A stretch of 64,000 nt of DNA from Candidatus Villigracilis adiacens (GTDB lineage: Bacteria; Chloroflexota; Anaerolineae; Anaerolineales; Villigracilaceae). Location: NCBI GenBank assembly GCA_016703605.1, contig JADJBU010000005.1, forward strand, positions 62,001-126,000. The letters are read 5' to 3'. Of this stretch, positions 49,938 through 58,124 are shown one piece after another; positions within the stretch are counted from its first letter, which is position 1, and every line of letters begins with the position of its first letter. A program made the position numbers and the translations under genes. The notes below the pieces were generated by a model. That model had not been told where the DNA came from, searched no databases, and saw only the letters and a list, made by a program, of their open reading frames with translations.

Positions 49938-50339
49938 TTATTTCAACGTGCGGATGAAAGCGACCGCCTGCCAGATCTGGTCATCGGTCAGAATACCCTT
50001 CCAGGCAACCATGGCGGTGCCTTCCTTGCCGGTATTGATGCGCCAGTAAAGATAGTCATCGCTGACCTGTGCCGCAAGTTCAGGCAGGTTCTTCGGGGCG
50101 GGATCGAGCGCCGCGCCGGCAGGACCGTCGCCATGTCCCTGGGGACCGTGGCAGGATTCACAGTTGGTCTTGAAAACTTCCGCTCCGGCAGTAGCCGCAT
50201 CCGCGCCAAGCGGGTTGGCGGCGCCGGCGTATTCAGCCGGAACCGCGGGAATTTCGGTGGCAGCCGCGCTGCCTCCACAGGCTGAAAGCACAACGGCGCT
50301 CAAAGCCAAAACCAACAGTCCAAAAAACATTTTCTTCAT
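49938..50339 (-). CDS. Lipoprotein class I cytochrome c
   Basis: 133 residues. Lipobox 'LSACGG' (C21), an Ala/Pro linker, and one heme site 'TNCESCHGPQGHGDGPAG', with a likely Met ligand in 'EGTAMVAWKGILTDDQIWQAVAFIRTLK'. A small membrane-tethered electron carrier that could feed the caa3 oxidase encoded earlier in the window. That link is inferred. Confidence 0.93.
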   Translation of the reverse strand: MKKMFFGLLVLALSAVVLSACGGSAAATEIPAVPAEYAGAANPLGADAATAGAEVFKTNCESCHGPQGHGDGPAGAALDPAPKNLPELAAQVSDDYLYWRINTGKEGTAMVAWKGILTDDQIWQAVAFIRTLK

Positions 50340-50452
50340 CGTAACCTCCGGTTATTAATTGTCGGTGATATTATAGTGAATTTATCCAAAATGCAACGTG
50401 ACTTTTATTACATAAAACACATGACATCCTCGCAAAGATAATTACAGTTTCG

Positions 50453-50869
50453 TTATTTTCCTTTCCGCCCACCCTTTAAACTGCCCTTCAACTTTTCAAA
50501 AGCGTCCCAATCCCCTTTTGCCGCCAGCTTTGCCTGGTCGATCCAACCCGCCGGGTCCATCATCTGCAAACCCGCCTGGTCCAAAATCTTCTGCACATCC
50601 GCCTTTTTCGCCCCGGCAAGGTCTTCGAACGTGCAGATGCCTGCGCGGCCGAGAACCTTCGCCACCTTCGGACCGATCCCCTCGATGAGAACAAGATCAT
50701 CCCCCGCGACGGGAAGAGCCGCTTCAGACTCCGCCCCAGCCTGCTCCGGTTTTCTCAAGCTGGAGAGCCAGCCGACAGCCGCCGACAGCGCAAACAAACC
50801 CAGCAAAACCCACAATATCCACAGAAGTCCCGTATCCGCTCCCCCGGACAATAAACGCATCGCAAACAT
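50453..50869 (-). CDS. Membrane-anchored helix-hairpin-helix protein, second paralogue
   Basis: About 138 residues. An N-terminal membrane helix (about 12-34), a linker, and an HhH domain 'DDLVLIEGIGPKVAKVLGRAGICTFEDLAGAKKADVQKIL', ending in a Lys/Gly-rich tail. ATG 50869 follows GGAGG by five bases and is preferred over 50881. It matches the layout of the protein at 35684-36085. Function unknown; perhaps tethers DNA at the membrane. Confidence 0.8.
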   Translation of the reverse strand: MFAMRLLSGGADTGLLWILWVLLGLFALSAAVGWLSSLRKPEQAGAESEAALPVAGDDLVLIEGIGPKVAKVLGRAGICTFEDLAGAKKADVQKILDQAGLQMMDPAGWIDQAKLAAKGDWDAFEKLKGSLKGGRKGK

Positions 50870-50977
50870 GACTTCCTCCAAAGCAGATTATCGAACCAGC
50901 CGCACTTATACGGGAAAACGTGGCACATGTCAATTCTTAAGGGTAAAATTGCCCGACCCTTTTACTGGAAACCTCCC

Positions 50978-51856
50978 ATGAAAAACAAACTTCGCTACGT
51001 CGTCCCGATCCTCATTGTCATTGTCCTGGCTGCGGCGCGGCTGACGGCAAAACCCGCCCCGGAACATCCATACTACACACCGGACACCGCGCGCCCGCTC
51101 GTCATCGCCCACCAGGGCGGAGACGGCGTCTGGCCCGGCGAAACCATGCTCGCCTTTCAAAAGGCCGCAGCCCTCGGCGCGGACGTCCTCGAAATGGACA
51201 TCCACATCACCGCCGACGGCGCGCTCATCCTCATGCACGATGAAACCGTGGACCGCACCACCGACGGCGCAGGCGAAATCGAATCCATGACCCTGGACGA
51301 ATTAAAAAAACTGGACGCCGCCTACGACTGGTCGCCGGACGATGGACTTACCTTCCCCTACCGCGGACAGGGATTGACCGTCGCCACCCTTGAAGAGGTG
51401 TTTCAGGCATTTCCCGACATGCGCATGACCATCGAAATCAAAAAGACGAACGCCTCGATGGCAAAACCATTCTGCGACCTGATCCGTGAATACAACATGC
51501 AGGATAAGGTTCTGGCGGCATCCTTCCACGATGAACGGCTTGAGGAGTTTCGCGCGGAATGCCCCGAAGTCGCCACGTCCAGCGCAAAGAACGAAACCAC
51601 GGTATTCGTGCTGCTAACCAAGGCATTTTTGGGCGGCTTCTACTCGCCGCAATTCCACTCCCTGCAAGTGCCCGAGGAATCAGGCGGCATCACGGTCATG
51701 ACCCCCGGCTTCGTCCGCGCGGCTCACGCCCGCAATCTGGCTGTCGAACCGTGGACCATCAACGACGAAGAAACAATGCGCAAATTCATCGAATGGGGCG
51801 TGGACGGAATCATCACCGACAGACCGGATATTCTCATCGAAGTCCTGGGCGGGTAA
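50978..51856 (+). CDS. Glycerophosphodiester phosphodiesterase
   Basis: 292 residues. N-terminal hydrophobic signal/anchor, then the GDPD TIM barrel: 'VIAHQGGDGVWPGETMLAFQKAAALGADVLEMDIHITADGALILMHDETVDRTTDG' holds the catalytic His pair and metal-binding Glu/Asp. The final 'AVEPWTINDEETMRKFIEWGVDGIITDRPD' is standard. It hydrolyses glycerophosphodiesters outside the membrane. A GGTAAAAT motif 30 bases upstream is a likely -10. Confidence 0.94.
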   Translation: MKNKLRYVVPILIVIVLAAARLTAKPAPEHPYYTPDTARPLVIAHQGGDGVWPGETMLAFQKAAALGADVLEMDIHITADGALILMHDETVDRTTDGAGEIESMTLDELKKLDAAYDWSPDDGLTFPYRGQGLTVATLEEVFQAFPDMRMTIEIKKTNASMAKPFCDLIREYNMQDKVLAASFHDERLEEFRAECPEVATSSAKNETTVFVLLTKAFLGGFYSPQFHSLQVPEESGGITVMTPGFVRAAHARNLAVEPWTINDEETMRKFIEWGVDGIITDRPDILIEVLGG

Positions 51857-51860
51857 ACTC

Positions 51861-52679
51861 ATGACGGATTACGTCGAATCCATAAAAGATCACCGCAAAA
51901 AACGGAGGGCGGAATTCGCATCCGACCCGTTGAGTTGGTTGAACCTCGTCGGCTTGTACTGGCTCGAGGAAGGCGAAAACAGTTTCGGGAGCAGCCCCGG
52001 GGCGAAAATTTCCCTGCCCCAATTCCCCCAACCCATCAGCGGATATTTCCTCTTCCAAGGCGGGAAGGTTACCGTCCATCCCTCCGCCGATATGACGATG
52101 AACGGTCAAGCCGTCGAACCGCGCCCATTGTTCACCGACAAAGACCCAAAGGCAGACCTGCTCGATGTGGGCGTTCTGACCATGAAGGTCATCGTCCGCG
52201 GGGCGGATACATTAATCCGCATTTGGGACAGGGAAGCCGAACTCAAAAAGGGATTTGACGGGTTCAACTATTACCCCGTTAATTCGGAATACAAAGTTAC
52301 CGCAAAATTCATCCGCTACGATCCGCCCAGTCCGGCCATCCGCATCAAGGGCATCGGCACCGAAGTCCCGACATTTTTTATGGGTCAAGCCCGTTTTACA
52401 TTGAACGGCGAAGAATGCGCGCTCGAAGCCGAGGAAAGCGGGAACGAGCTTCTGTTCAATTTTAAGGACGCTACCAACAACGACGCAACCTATGGGGGCG
52501 GACGCCGGTTCTACCTCCCGCCGCCGGATGGGAACGAGATCGTCCTTGATTTCAACCTCGCCGATAACTGGCCCTGCGCCTATACCCCTTACGCCACCTG
52601 TCCGATCCCGCCCAGGGAAAACGCCTTGAAAACGCGGGTCGAGGCGGGTGAGTTAAGGTTCAAAAAGAGCGCAAGGTGA
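51861..52679 (+). CDS. DUF1684 family protein
   Basis: 272 residues. 'HRKKRRAEFASDPLSWLNLVGLYWLEEGENSFGS' and the C-terminal 'GGGRRFYLPPPDG-EIVLDFN...NWPCAYTPYATCPIPP' are the DUF1684 signatures. Function unknown. It starts 4 bases after the GDPD stop, so both are in one operon. Its last codons fall in the first dyad (GCAAGGTGAACCTTGC) of the 46-bp repeat array. Confidence 0.9.
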   Translation: MTDYVESIKDHRKKRRAEFASDPLSWLNLVGLYWLEEGENSFGSSPGAKISLPQFPQPISGYFLFQGGKVTVHPSADMTMNGQAVEPRPLFTDKDPKADLLDVGVLTMKVIVRGADTLIRIWDREAELKKGFDGFNYYPVNSEYKVTAKFIRYDPPSPAIRIKGIGTEVPTFFMGQARFTLNGEECALEAEESGNELLFNFKDATNNDATYGGGRRFYLPPPDGNEIVLDFNLADNWPCAYTPYATCPIPPRENALKTRVEAGELRFKKSAR

Positions 52680-53074
52680 ACCTTGCAGTACGACAAGGTT
52701 CACCTTGTCCGCTTTCACAAAACAAACTTCACAGTACGACAAGGTTCACCTTGTCCGCTTTCACAAAACAAACTTCACAGTACGACAAGGTTCACCTTGT
52801 CCGCTTTCACAAAACAAACTTCACAGTACGACAAGGTTCACCTTGTCCGCTTTCACAAAACAAACTTCACAGTACGACAGGTTCACCTTGTCCGCTTTCA
52901 AAACAAACTTCAGTACGACAAGGTTCACCTTGTCCGCTTTCTAAAACAAACTTCGCAGTACGACAAGGTTCACCTTGTCCGCTTTCACAAAACAAACTTC
53001 GCAGTACGACAAGGTTCACCTTGTCCGCTTTCACAAAACAAACTTCGCAGTACGACAAGGTTCATTTTGCGAAG
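52672..53074. repeat. Nine-unit tandem array of a 46-bp repeat containing an 18-bp dyad
   Basis: Units start at 52686, 52732, 52778, 52824, 52870, 52911, 52956, 53002 and 53048 (last one partial). The consensus unit begins CAGTACGACAAGGTTCACCT and ends AACAAACTTCA. Each holds GACAAGGT-TC-ACCTTGTC, an 8-bp inverted repeat around two bases. Units 5 and 6 are shortened by indels. It is not a CRISPR: there are no unique spacers. The 46-bp period shifts frame at each unit, so it is not coding. No other gene lies in 52680-53083. Confidence 0.93.
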
Positions 53075-53083
53075 ATACAAACG

Positions 53084-53641
53084 TCACTCCACCCACGTCA
53101 CCCGGTCTTCGAAGCCGATGCGCGTGTATGGCTCCGGTAAAACATCGGGATAGCCAACATAGATAAAACCGATGATGTGCTGGTCTGGCGCGAAACCCAA
53201 AAACTCCTTCACCATTACATCCGACGCCCATTCGCCTGTCCGCCAGATCGCACCCAGCCCCAACGCGTGAGCGGCAAGAAGAATATTCTGGCAAGCCGCC
53301 GAAGCCGCCGCGATATTTTCCACTTCGAGGATTCGCGCTTCGCCGGGTTTATCCGCGCCGACAGCGATCACAACCGGAGCGCGAAGTGGCAAGCCCCGGG
53401 GTCTATCCAGGACTTCGGTTGGGGCGTCCGGATTCCGGTCCGCGAAAGAGGCGGCAATCACATCCCCCAATTTCCTCCGTCCATCCCCGGTCAGGACTAC
53501 AAACCGCCATGGTCTCACCTTATGATGGTTCGGCGCCTGCGCCCCTGCGCTCAAAAGTTTTTCGACGATTTCGCGCGGCAGCGCATCCGGCTTGACCTTG
53601 CCGACCGTCATTCTTCCATGAATTGCTTCAAACAGTTCCAT
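53084..53641 (-). CDS. Nitroreductase family protein
   Basis: 185 residues. 'ELFEAIHGRMTVGKVKPDALPREIVEKLLSAGAQAPNHHKVRPWRFVVLTGDGRRKLGD' is the FMN-binding N-terminus (Arg-Thr variant of the usual RxSxR), and 'AAASAACQNILLAAHALGLGAIWRTG' is the FMN phosphate-side motif. It reduces quinone-like or nitroaromatic compounds with NAD(P)H. ATG 53641 is chosen. Upstream frame sequence has no homology. The gene ends just beyond the repeat array and is divergent from the HDAC-like gene. Confidence 0.92.
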   Translation of the reverse strand: MELFEAIHGRMTVGKVKPDALPREIVEKLLSAGAQAPNHHKVRPWRFVVLTGDGRRKLGDVIAASFADRNPDAPTEVLDRPRGLPLRAPVVIAVGADKPGEARILEVENIAAASAACQNILLAAHALGLGAIWRTGEWASDVMVKEFLGFAPDQHIIGFIYVGYPDVLPEPYTRIGFEDRVTWVE

Positions 53642-53689
53642 TATGTTCCTCCACCACACAAAGACGCATGAGGGTAAAATTGTCTTACC

Positions 53690-54727
53690 ATGAAAATATT
53701 TTATTCCGAGGAACACCGCAATCATTACCCGCCCTTCGAGGTCTTCGACGGCGGAATGCGCGTGCCTTACTACGAAAACCCCGACCGCATGGACAGGATT
53801 TTAACGGCGCTAAAAAAAACGGATTGGGCTGAATTCGCAGAACCCGATGATTTCGGACTCGACCCGATCCTCGCCATCCACGACCGGGGATATATCAACT
53901 TCCTCGCCTCCTGCTGGGACGAGTGGCTGGCTTCTGACCCCAGGGTTTCATCTTCGCCGGAAACGGAGGCTTTCCTGCCCGCCACCTTCGCGCTGAGACG
54001 GCAGAGCCGTCCCACCAGTTCACTCCACGGGCGCGGCGGATACTACATGATGGACCTTTCCGCCTGTATCGTGGCTGGAACCTACAAAGCCGCCCTCACT
54101 TCTGCAAACATCGCCTTAAGCGCCGCGCATTCATCCTTCGACCTTCAAAATTCATCCTTCGCCTTATGCCGCCCGCCCGGTCACCACGCCGGGAAGGATT
54201 ACGCAGGCGGATACTGCTTCATCAACAACGCCTCCGTCGCGGCGAACTGGCTTTCGCAAAAAGGCAAAACCGCCCTGCTCGACATTGACTACCACGCCGG
54301 GAATGGGACGCAGGACATCTTCTACGAACGGAGCGACGTTCTGACCATTTCAATCCACGGCGACCCGGATTATGAGTACCCGCATTACGTCGGTTTTGCC
54401 GATGAAACCGGCAAAGGCTTGGGCGAGGGATTGCATAAAAATTTCCCGCTGCCGAAAGATACCGGAAACGAAGGCTACCTCGCCGCATTGGACGAAGCCC
54501 TCGAACTGATCCGCGGATTTGCGCCGGAACATCTCGTCCTTTCCTTCGGCGCGGATACCTACGACGGCGACCCGCTTGGGAAGTTCCACGTCACCCGCGA
54601 AGGATTCGGCAGGATCGGAAAACACATCGCCGGGCTAAACCTCCCGACCGCGATCATCATGGAAGGCGGATACGCCAACGAAGCGCTCGGCGTCAACACC
54701 CAAACTTTATTGGAGAACTTCAGATGA
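53690..54727 (+). CDS. Histone deacetylase-superfamily amidohydrolase (acetylpolyamine amidohydrolase-like)
   Basis: 345 residues. 'ALCRPPGHHAGKDYAGGYCFINNASVAA', 'LDIDYHAGNGTQDIF', 'LVLSFGADTYDGDPLGKF' and 'IMEGGYANEALG' carry the zinc-binding Asp-His-Asp and the His-His pair of the HDAC fold. N-terminal 'YSEEHRNHYPPFEVFDGGMRVPYYENPDRMDRI' is as in acetylpolyamine amidohydrolases. Residues 'SSFDLQNSSFA' ahead of 'LCRPPGHH' are coded by a repeated CATCCTTCGACCTT tract. A TAAAAT ends 9 bases before the ATG (likely leaderless). ATGA overlap with the next gene. Confidence 0.9.
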   Translation: MKIFYSEEHRNHYPPFEVFDGGMRVPYYENPDRMDRILTALKKTDWAEFAEPDDFGLDPILAIHDRGYINFLASCWDEWLASDPRVSSSPETEAFLPATFALRRQSRPTSSLHGRGGYYMMDLSACIVAGTYKAALTSANIALSAAHSSFDLQNSSFALCRPPGHHAGKDYAGGYCFINNASVAANWLSQKGKTALLDIDYHAGNGTQDIFYERSDVLTISIHGDPDYEYPHYVGFADETGKGLGEGLHKNFPLPKDTGNEGYLAALDEALELIRGFAPEHLVLSFGADTYDGDPLGKFHVTREGFGRIGKHIAGLNLPTAIIMEGGYANEALGVNTQTLLENFR

Positions 54728-55473
54728 AAAAACTTGTCCCTTTGGCTTTATCGGCGATCTTCATTCTCAGCGGGTGCGGCTCTCCCGCCCAGGCAACCGC
54801 CCCAGCCGACACCGCAACCCCGGTCATCGTCTACATCACCGCCACCCCTCTTCCATCCCAGCCCCCCACACATACGTTCACCCCCGCGCCAACCGAAACG
54901 CCCACCGCCGAACCCACCCAAACACCCGGCGCCCCAACTGTTACCGTCAACAAACAGGCGCACTGCCGCTACGGTCCATCTGCCGCCTATCTCCATGCCG
55001 CAGACCTCTTCGCCGGCGACAAGGGAACAGTGCGATACCGCGCCCTGTACAGCAACTGGCTATACGTTCAATTCGATAAAATCACCTACTCCTGCTGGGT
55101 CGCGCCGTCTGTGGTGGATGTGGCGGGAGATGTGAGCAAACTCGAAAAATTCGAACCGGACCTGCAACGCATCGGCAGCAACATGTACGGGCCGCCGCCC
55201 AACGTACAGGCCTCCCGCAGTGGAGACGAAGTGACCATCACCTGGGACCAGGTCCGCATGACCGCCGACGACGACCGCGGCTACCTGATCGAAGCCTTTG
55301 TCTGCCAGGACGGCGCCTATCTCTGGTGGACGGAATCCTTCCCCGAACAGGATTTCACCAGTTACACCGTCAAGGACGAAGCCGGATGCGCCGCGCCGTC
55401 TTGGGGACGAATCTACACGGTGGAAAAACACGGCTTCTCGCAACCGGCGGAAATCCCCTGGCCCGCGCCTTGA
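54724..55473 (+). CDS. SH3-like lipoprotein with Thr/Pro linker and C-terminal Fn3-like domain
   Basis: 249 residues. Lipobox 'LSGCGS' (C18), Thr/Pro-rich linker (about 25-72), an SH3b-like domain ('VTVNKQAHCRYGPSAAYLHAADLFAGDKGTVRYRALYSNWLYVQF'), and a C-terminal Fn3-like domain ('VTITWDQVRMTADDDRGYLIEAFVCQDG'). Exported and membrane bound. Ligand unknown. Coupled to the HDAC-like gene. Confidence 0.8.
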   Translation: MKKLVPLALSAIFILSGCGSPAQATAPADTATPVIVYITATPLPSQPPTHTFTPAPTETPTAEPTQTPGAPTVTVNKQAHCRYGPSAAYLHAADLFAGDKGTVRYRALYSNWLYVQFDKITYSCWVAPSVVDVAGDVSKLEKFEPDLQRIGSNMYGPPPNVQASRSGDEVTITWDQVRMTADDDRGYLIEAFVCQDGAYLWWTESFPEQDFTSYTVKDEAGCAAPSWGRIYTVEKHGFSQPAEIPWPAP

Positions 55474-55480
55474 TTTTCCA

Positions 55481-55532
55481 GTACCGCAACCTTCAGGTTG
55501 CAACGCGCGCTGCAACCTGAAGGTTGCGGTAC
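55481..55532. repeat. Perfect 22-bp-arm palindrome after the SH3-like lipoprotein gene
   Basis: 55481-55502 and 55511-55532 are perfect inverse complements around an 8-base loop ACGCGCGC. The core AACCTTCAGGTTGC is REP-like and echoes the AAGGTTCACCTT dyad of the 46-bp array. Confidence 0.9.
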
Positions 55533-55542
55533 GGATAAATAA

Positions 55543-55577
55543 AAAAAGGCTCCCGTCTTTCAACGGAAGCCTTTTTG
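55543..55577. terminator. Bidirectional intrinsic terminator
   Basis: AAAAAGGCTCCCGT/ACGGAAGCCTTTTT stem (one mismatch) with A and T tracts on either side, ending both the lipoprotein gene (plus) and the receiver gene (minus). Confidence 0.88.
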
Positions 55578-55579
55578 GT

Positions 55580-55948
55580 TTACTTGACGATCCCCGCTTT
55601 TTTGAACGCGCCTTCCAGCATTTCGATGGTGACCGGTTTGATGATCATCGCCTGCGCGCCGCCGCGCATCACATGCTGGCGGGTCTCGGGCTGGTCATCG
55701 GATGTGATGATGATGACCGGAACCTTCATCAAACGCGGCTCGCGGCGGATGTACGCAAGCACCTCCGTGCCGTCCACGCCGGGCATGTTGATGTCGAGGC
55801 AGATGAATTGCGGCACGGAACTCGCCAGCACAGACATCGCAGCAGCAGAACCGTACGCCACCCGCGCGGGCATTTCCAGCAGTTCGATCATCTGCTGGAG
55901 CGCATCCGCTGTATTGCGGTTATCGTCAATAATCAATCCTTCGATCAT
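55580..55948 (-). CDS. Stand-alone response regulator receiver domain
   Basis: 122 residues. 'GLIIDDNRNTADALQQ', phospho-acceptor 'QFICLDINMPGVDG', 'VIIITSDDQPE' and 'AMIIKPVTIEML' give a complete CheY-like site. No output domain. It starts directly after the moeA stop (adjacent bases), so it is translated from the same mRNA. Why a receiver should sit behind moeA is not clear. Confidence 0.93.
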   Translation of the reverse strand: MIEGLIIDDNRNTADALQQMIELLEMPARVAYGSAAAMSVLASSVPQFICLDINMPGVDGTEVLAYIRREPRLMKVPVIIITSDDQPETRQHVMRGGAQAMIIKPVTIEMLEGAFKKAGIVK

Positions 55949-58009
55949 TCAATCCTCCAAAATTACCGCGCCCATCACAGACACGTCATATCCTTTCAGC
56001 ATGGATACCGCCTCCCGGAACCGCGCATCAACCAACAGGTCGAAGAGAGGCGCAAGCAATTCATCCTCCGCAAATGGCTTCGGAATTACCAGGTCGTATC
56101 GCTCCTGAAACAGCGGAATAAAATCCAAATCCAGGGCCTGAGCGGCGGCGGCAACTCCCAGCCCGCAATCGGCGCGTCCCGATGCAACCGCCGAAGCAAC
56201 ACCGAGATGAGTATACTCTTCCTGATTGTAGCCGAGAATGGACTCTTTGGGAATTGTCATCAAATTCAAATGATAATCGAGCAGGACGCGCGTGCCCGCG
56301 CCGCGCTGGCGGTTGACAAATTGCACGCCCCGGACTCCGCTCGAACCTGCGAGGTCTCCCAAACTTTTGATTCCCTTTGGGTTTCCCTTCTTAACGATCA
56401 AACCCTGGTCACGCCCCGCCAACGCCACAACCTTGACCGGAATCCCCGGCATATACTGGCGGATGGATGAAATGTTATACGTGCCATCCTTCGGGTCAAG
56501 CAAATGCGACCCGGCAAAATGCGCCTCGCCGCGCCGCAGCGCCACCAACCCACCCTGCGAGCCGACGTTGGCAGACGCCAGCCGCCTGCCATGTTCAGCG
56601 AGGAATTGAGCCATCAGGTCGAGCGTCAGGTCGTGCGAACCGATGGCAAGGATGGTCTTTTCGATCTCACTGCGGCTGCGAACCATGCGGACTTGAATCT
56701 TCTCGCCCGCTTCCATGCCCTGTGTGCCGCTGGGAACCAATGCCAGCCCATCCGCCTGCACCAGCGAGGTGATGACGCCCGCCCCGCGCGAAAGCGGAGC
56801 CGCCAAAAGTTTATCGCCCACCTTCCCCACCGCCACGCGGACAAAGTCATCGTCGCCCGCGGGCGAGACCAGTTTGCGCGTGAGCGTTGCTTCTTCGATG
56901 GGCAACTCCAACGGACGCCGCCCCAGCCATTTGGCAATGACGGGTTCGACGAAGATATCCACGGTGAGAGCCGCAGAGACGGGGTAGCCGGGGACGCCGA
57001 TGATGGGGATCACGTCATTGCGAGGGATGGTCTTCCCCGAAGCAATCTCCTCATCATTGGAGATTGTGTCGCCACGGCGCCACGGCGACGCTTCGTCGTG
57101 GCGCGAGGCGCCACTCCTCGCAATGACGCCTAAGATAACAGGATGTCCGGGTCTGACAGCCACGCCATGTACCAACAGTGTGCCGAGTTTTTCGACGACT
57201 TTGGATGAAAAATCTTCCGCGCCTGCGGAGGAACCGGCATTGAGCAGGACGAGGTCGTGGGTTTGCGCGGCTTCTTTTACGCGCTGACAGATCAAATCAA
57301 AATCATCCTTGGTGATCGGAAAACGGGTCGGCTCGCCGCCCATTTTTTTTATTTGCGCCGCGATCACCAGCGAGTTGTATTCGAGAATGTCTCCCGCCTT
57401 GAGTTTCGAGCCGATTGGGACAAGTTCCGTGCCGGTCGGCAGGATCGCCACCTTCGGCTTGCGGGAAACTTTTATCGTCTGATGCCCAGACGCGGCAATC
57501 GCGCCCAAATCCGGCGGGCGGAGGACGTGACCGGCGGGCAAGACCAACTGCGTGGCGACAATATCCTCCCCCAACGGGCGGACGTGACTCCACGGCGCGA
57601 CCGATGCGCGAATACGGATGGACGACGGCTTGCGAATTTCTTTTGTAATTTCGCCATTCTCGTCCAACGATTCCACATTTTCAATGGGGATGACTGCATT
57701 TGCCCACTCCGGCAGCGGGTCACCCGTATCCACATACTGCGCATCAGGACCCAGGTATAACGTCACCGGCGCGGAGGGCATGGCTCCATTCGTCGCCACC
57801 GCGCGGACGGCGAACCCGTCCATCGCGGAGGCGTGATAATGCGGCGAAGAGACCTCCGCCCAGATCGGTTCGGTGGTGACGCGACCCAGCGCGTTTTCAT
57901 CCAGCGGAATTTCTTCCACGCCGAGAACACGCCAAAGATCGGCATCCTGCAAGGCTTGGCGCAGGCGGTCTTGGGCTTGAGAGAGCGGGATATCGTGATA
58001 GATGGACAT
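55949..58009 (-). CDS. moeA: MoeA molybdopterin molybdotransferase fused to a periplasmic-binding-like domain, with an in-frame repeat
   Basis: 686 residues. Residues about 1-445 are MoeA: 'SAMDGFAVRA', 'TGTELVPIGSKLKAGDILEYNS', 'VLLNAGSSAGAEDF', 'HGVAVRPGHPVILGVI', 'IIGVPGYPVSAALT'. It ligates molybdate to adenylylated molybdopterin. Residues about 460-686 are a PBP-like domain ('LAIGSHDLTLDLMAQFLAEHG...FVNRQRGAGTRVLLDYHL') as in MoeA-LysR-substrate-domain proteins, likely sensing molybdate or a related ligand. Between 'VILGVI' and 'PIIGVPG' a 38-codon stretch is encoded by a 114-bp repeat element (57014-57127). Confidence 0.93.
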   Translation of the reverse strand: MSIYHDIPLSQAQDRLRQALQDADLWRVLGVEEIPLDENALGRVTTEPIWAEVSSPHYHASAMDGFAVRAVATNGAMPSAPVTLYLGPDAQYVDTGDPLPEWANAVIPIENVESLDENGEITKEIRKPSSIRIRASVAPWSHVRPLGEDIVATQLVLPAGHVLRPPDLGAIAASGHQTIKVSRKPKVAILPTGTELVPIGSKLKAGDILEYNSLVIAAQIKKMGGEPTRFPITKDDFDLICQRVKEAAQTHDLVLLNAGSSAGAEDFSSKVVEKLGTLLVHGVAVRPGHPVILGVIARSGASRHDEASPWRRGDTISNDEEIASGKTIPRNDVIPIIGVPGYPVSAALTVDIFVEPVIAKWLGRRPLELPIEEATLTRKLVSPAGDDDFVRVAVGKVGDKLLAAPLSRGAGVITSLVQADGLALVPSGTQGMEAGEKIQVRMVRSRSEIEKTILAIGSHDLTLDLMAQFLAEHGRRLASANVGSQGGLVALRRGEAHFAGSHLLDPKDGTYNISSIRQYMPGIPVKVVALAGRDQGLIVKKGNPKGIKSLGDLAGSSGVRGVQFVNRQRGAGTRVLLDYHLNLMTIPKESILGYNQEEYTHLGVASAVASGRADCGLGVAAAAQALDLDFIPLFQERYDLVIPKPFAEDELLAPLFDLLVDARFREAVSMLKGYDVSVMGAVILED
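57014..57127. repeat. 114-bp inverted-repeat element inserted in frame inside moeA
   Basis: Ends are GTCATTGCGAGG and its exact inverse CCTCGCAATGAC. The interior carries GGCGCCACGGCGACG and CGTCGTGGCGC dyads like those of the R1 family and a GCAATCTCCTCATCATTGGAGATTG dyad. Its length is exactly 38 codons, and it keeps the frame open on the coding strand. Confidence 0.88.
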
Positions 58010-58124
58010 TCGATTTAGATGGACGATTGGCGATTTACGATTGGCGATTTACGATTGGCGGTTGCGCTTTGCGTTTTACGCATCACGCATTACGATTTAT
58101 CAATCACCAATCCCCAATTACCAT
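58010..58124. repeat. Short tandem/inverted repeat tract between moeA and the aminotransferase gene
   Basis: GATTGGCGATTTAC occurs about three times (58025-58060), then TTTGCGTTTTACGC, CATCACGCATTACGATTTA and CAATCACCAATCCCCAATTACC. The same words appear within rlmN and xseA. No gene. Confidence 0.85.

Noticed and set aside
52672..53074. CRISPR array
   Set aside because: Repeats are contiguous and identical over the full 46 bp, with no variable spacers and no cas genes nearby.
52676..53153. Open frames through the 46-bp array
   Set aside because: They only reflect the repeat. The unit length is not a multiple of three, so each frame codes a rotating set of the same words, and no start signal is present.
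55298..56470. 390-codon plus-strand frame spanning the lipoprotein end, a terminator and moeA
   Set aside because: It crosses a clear bidirectional terminator and lies antisense to the receiver and moeA.
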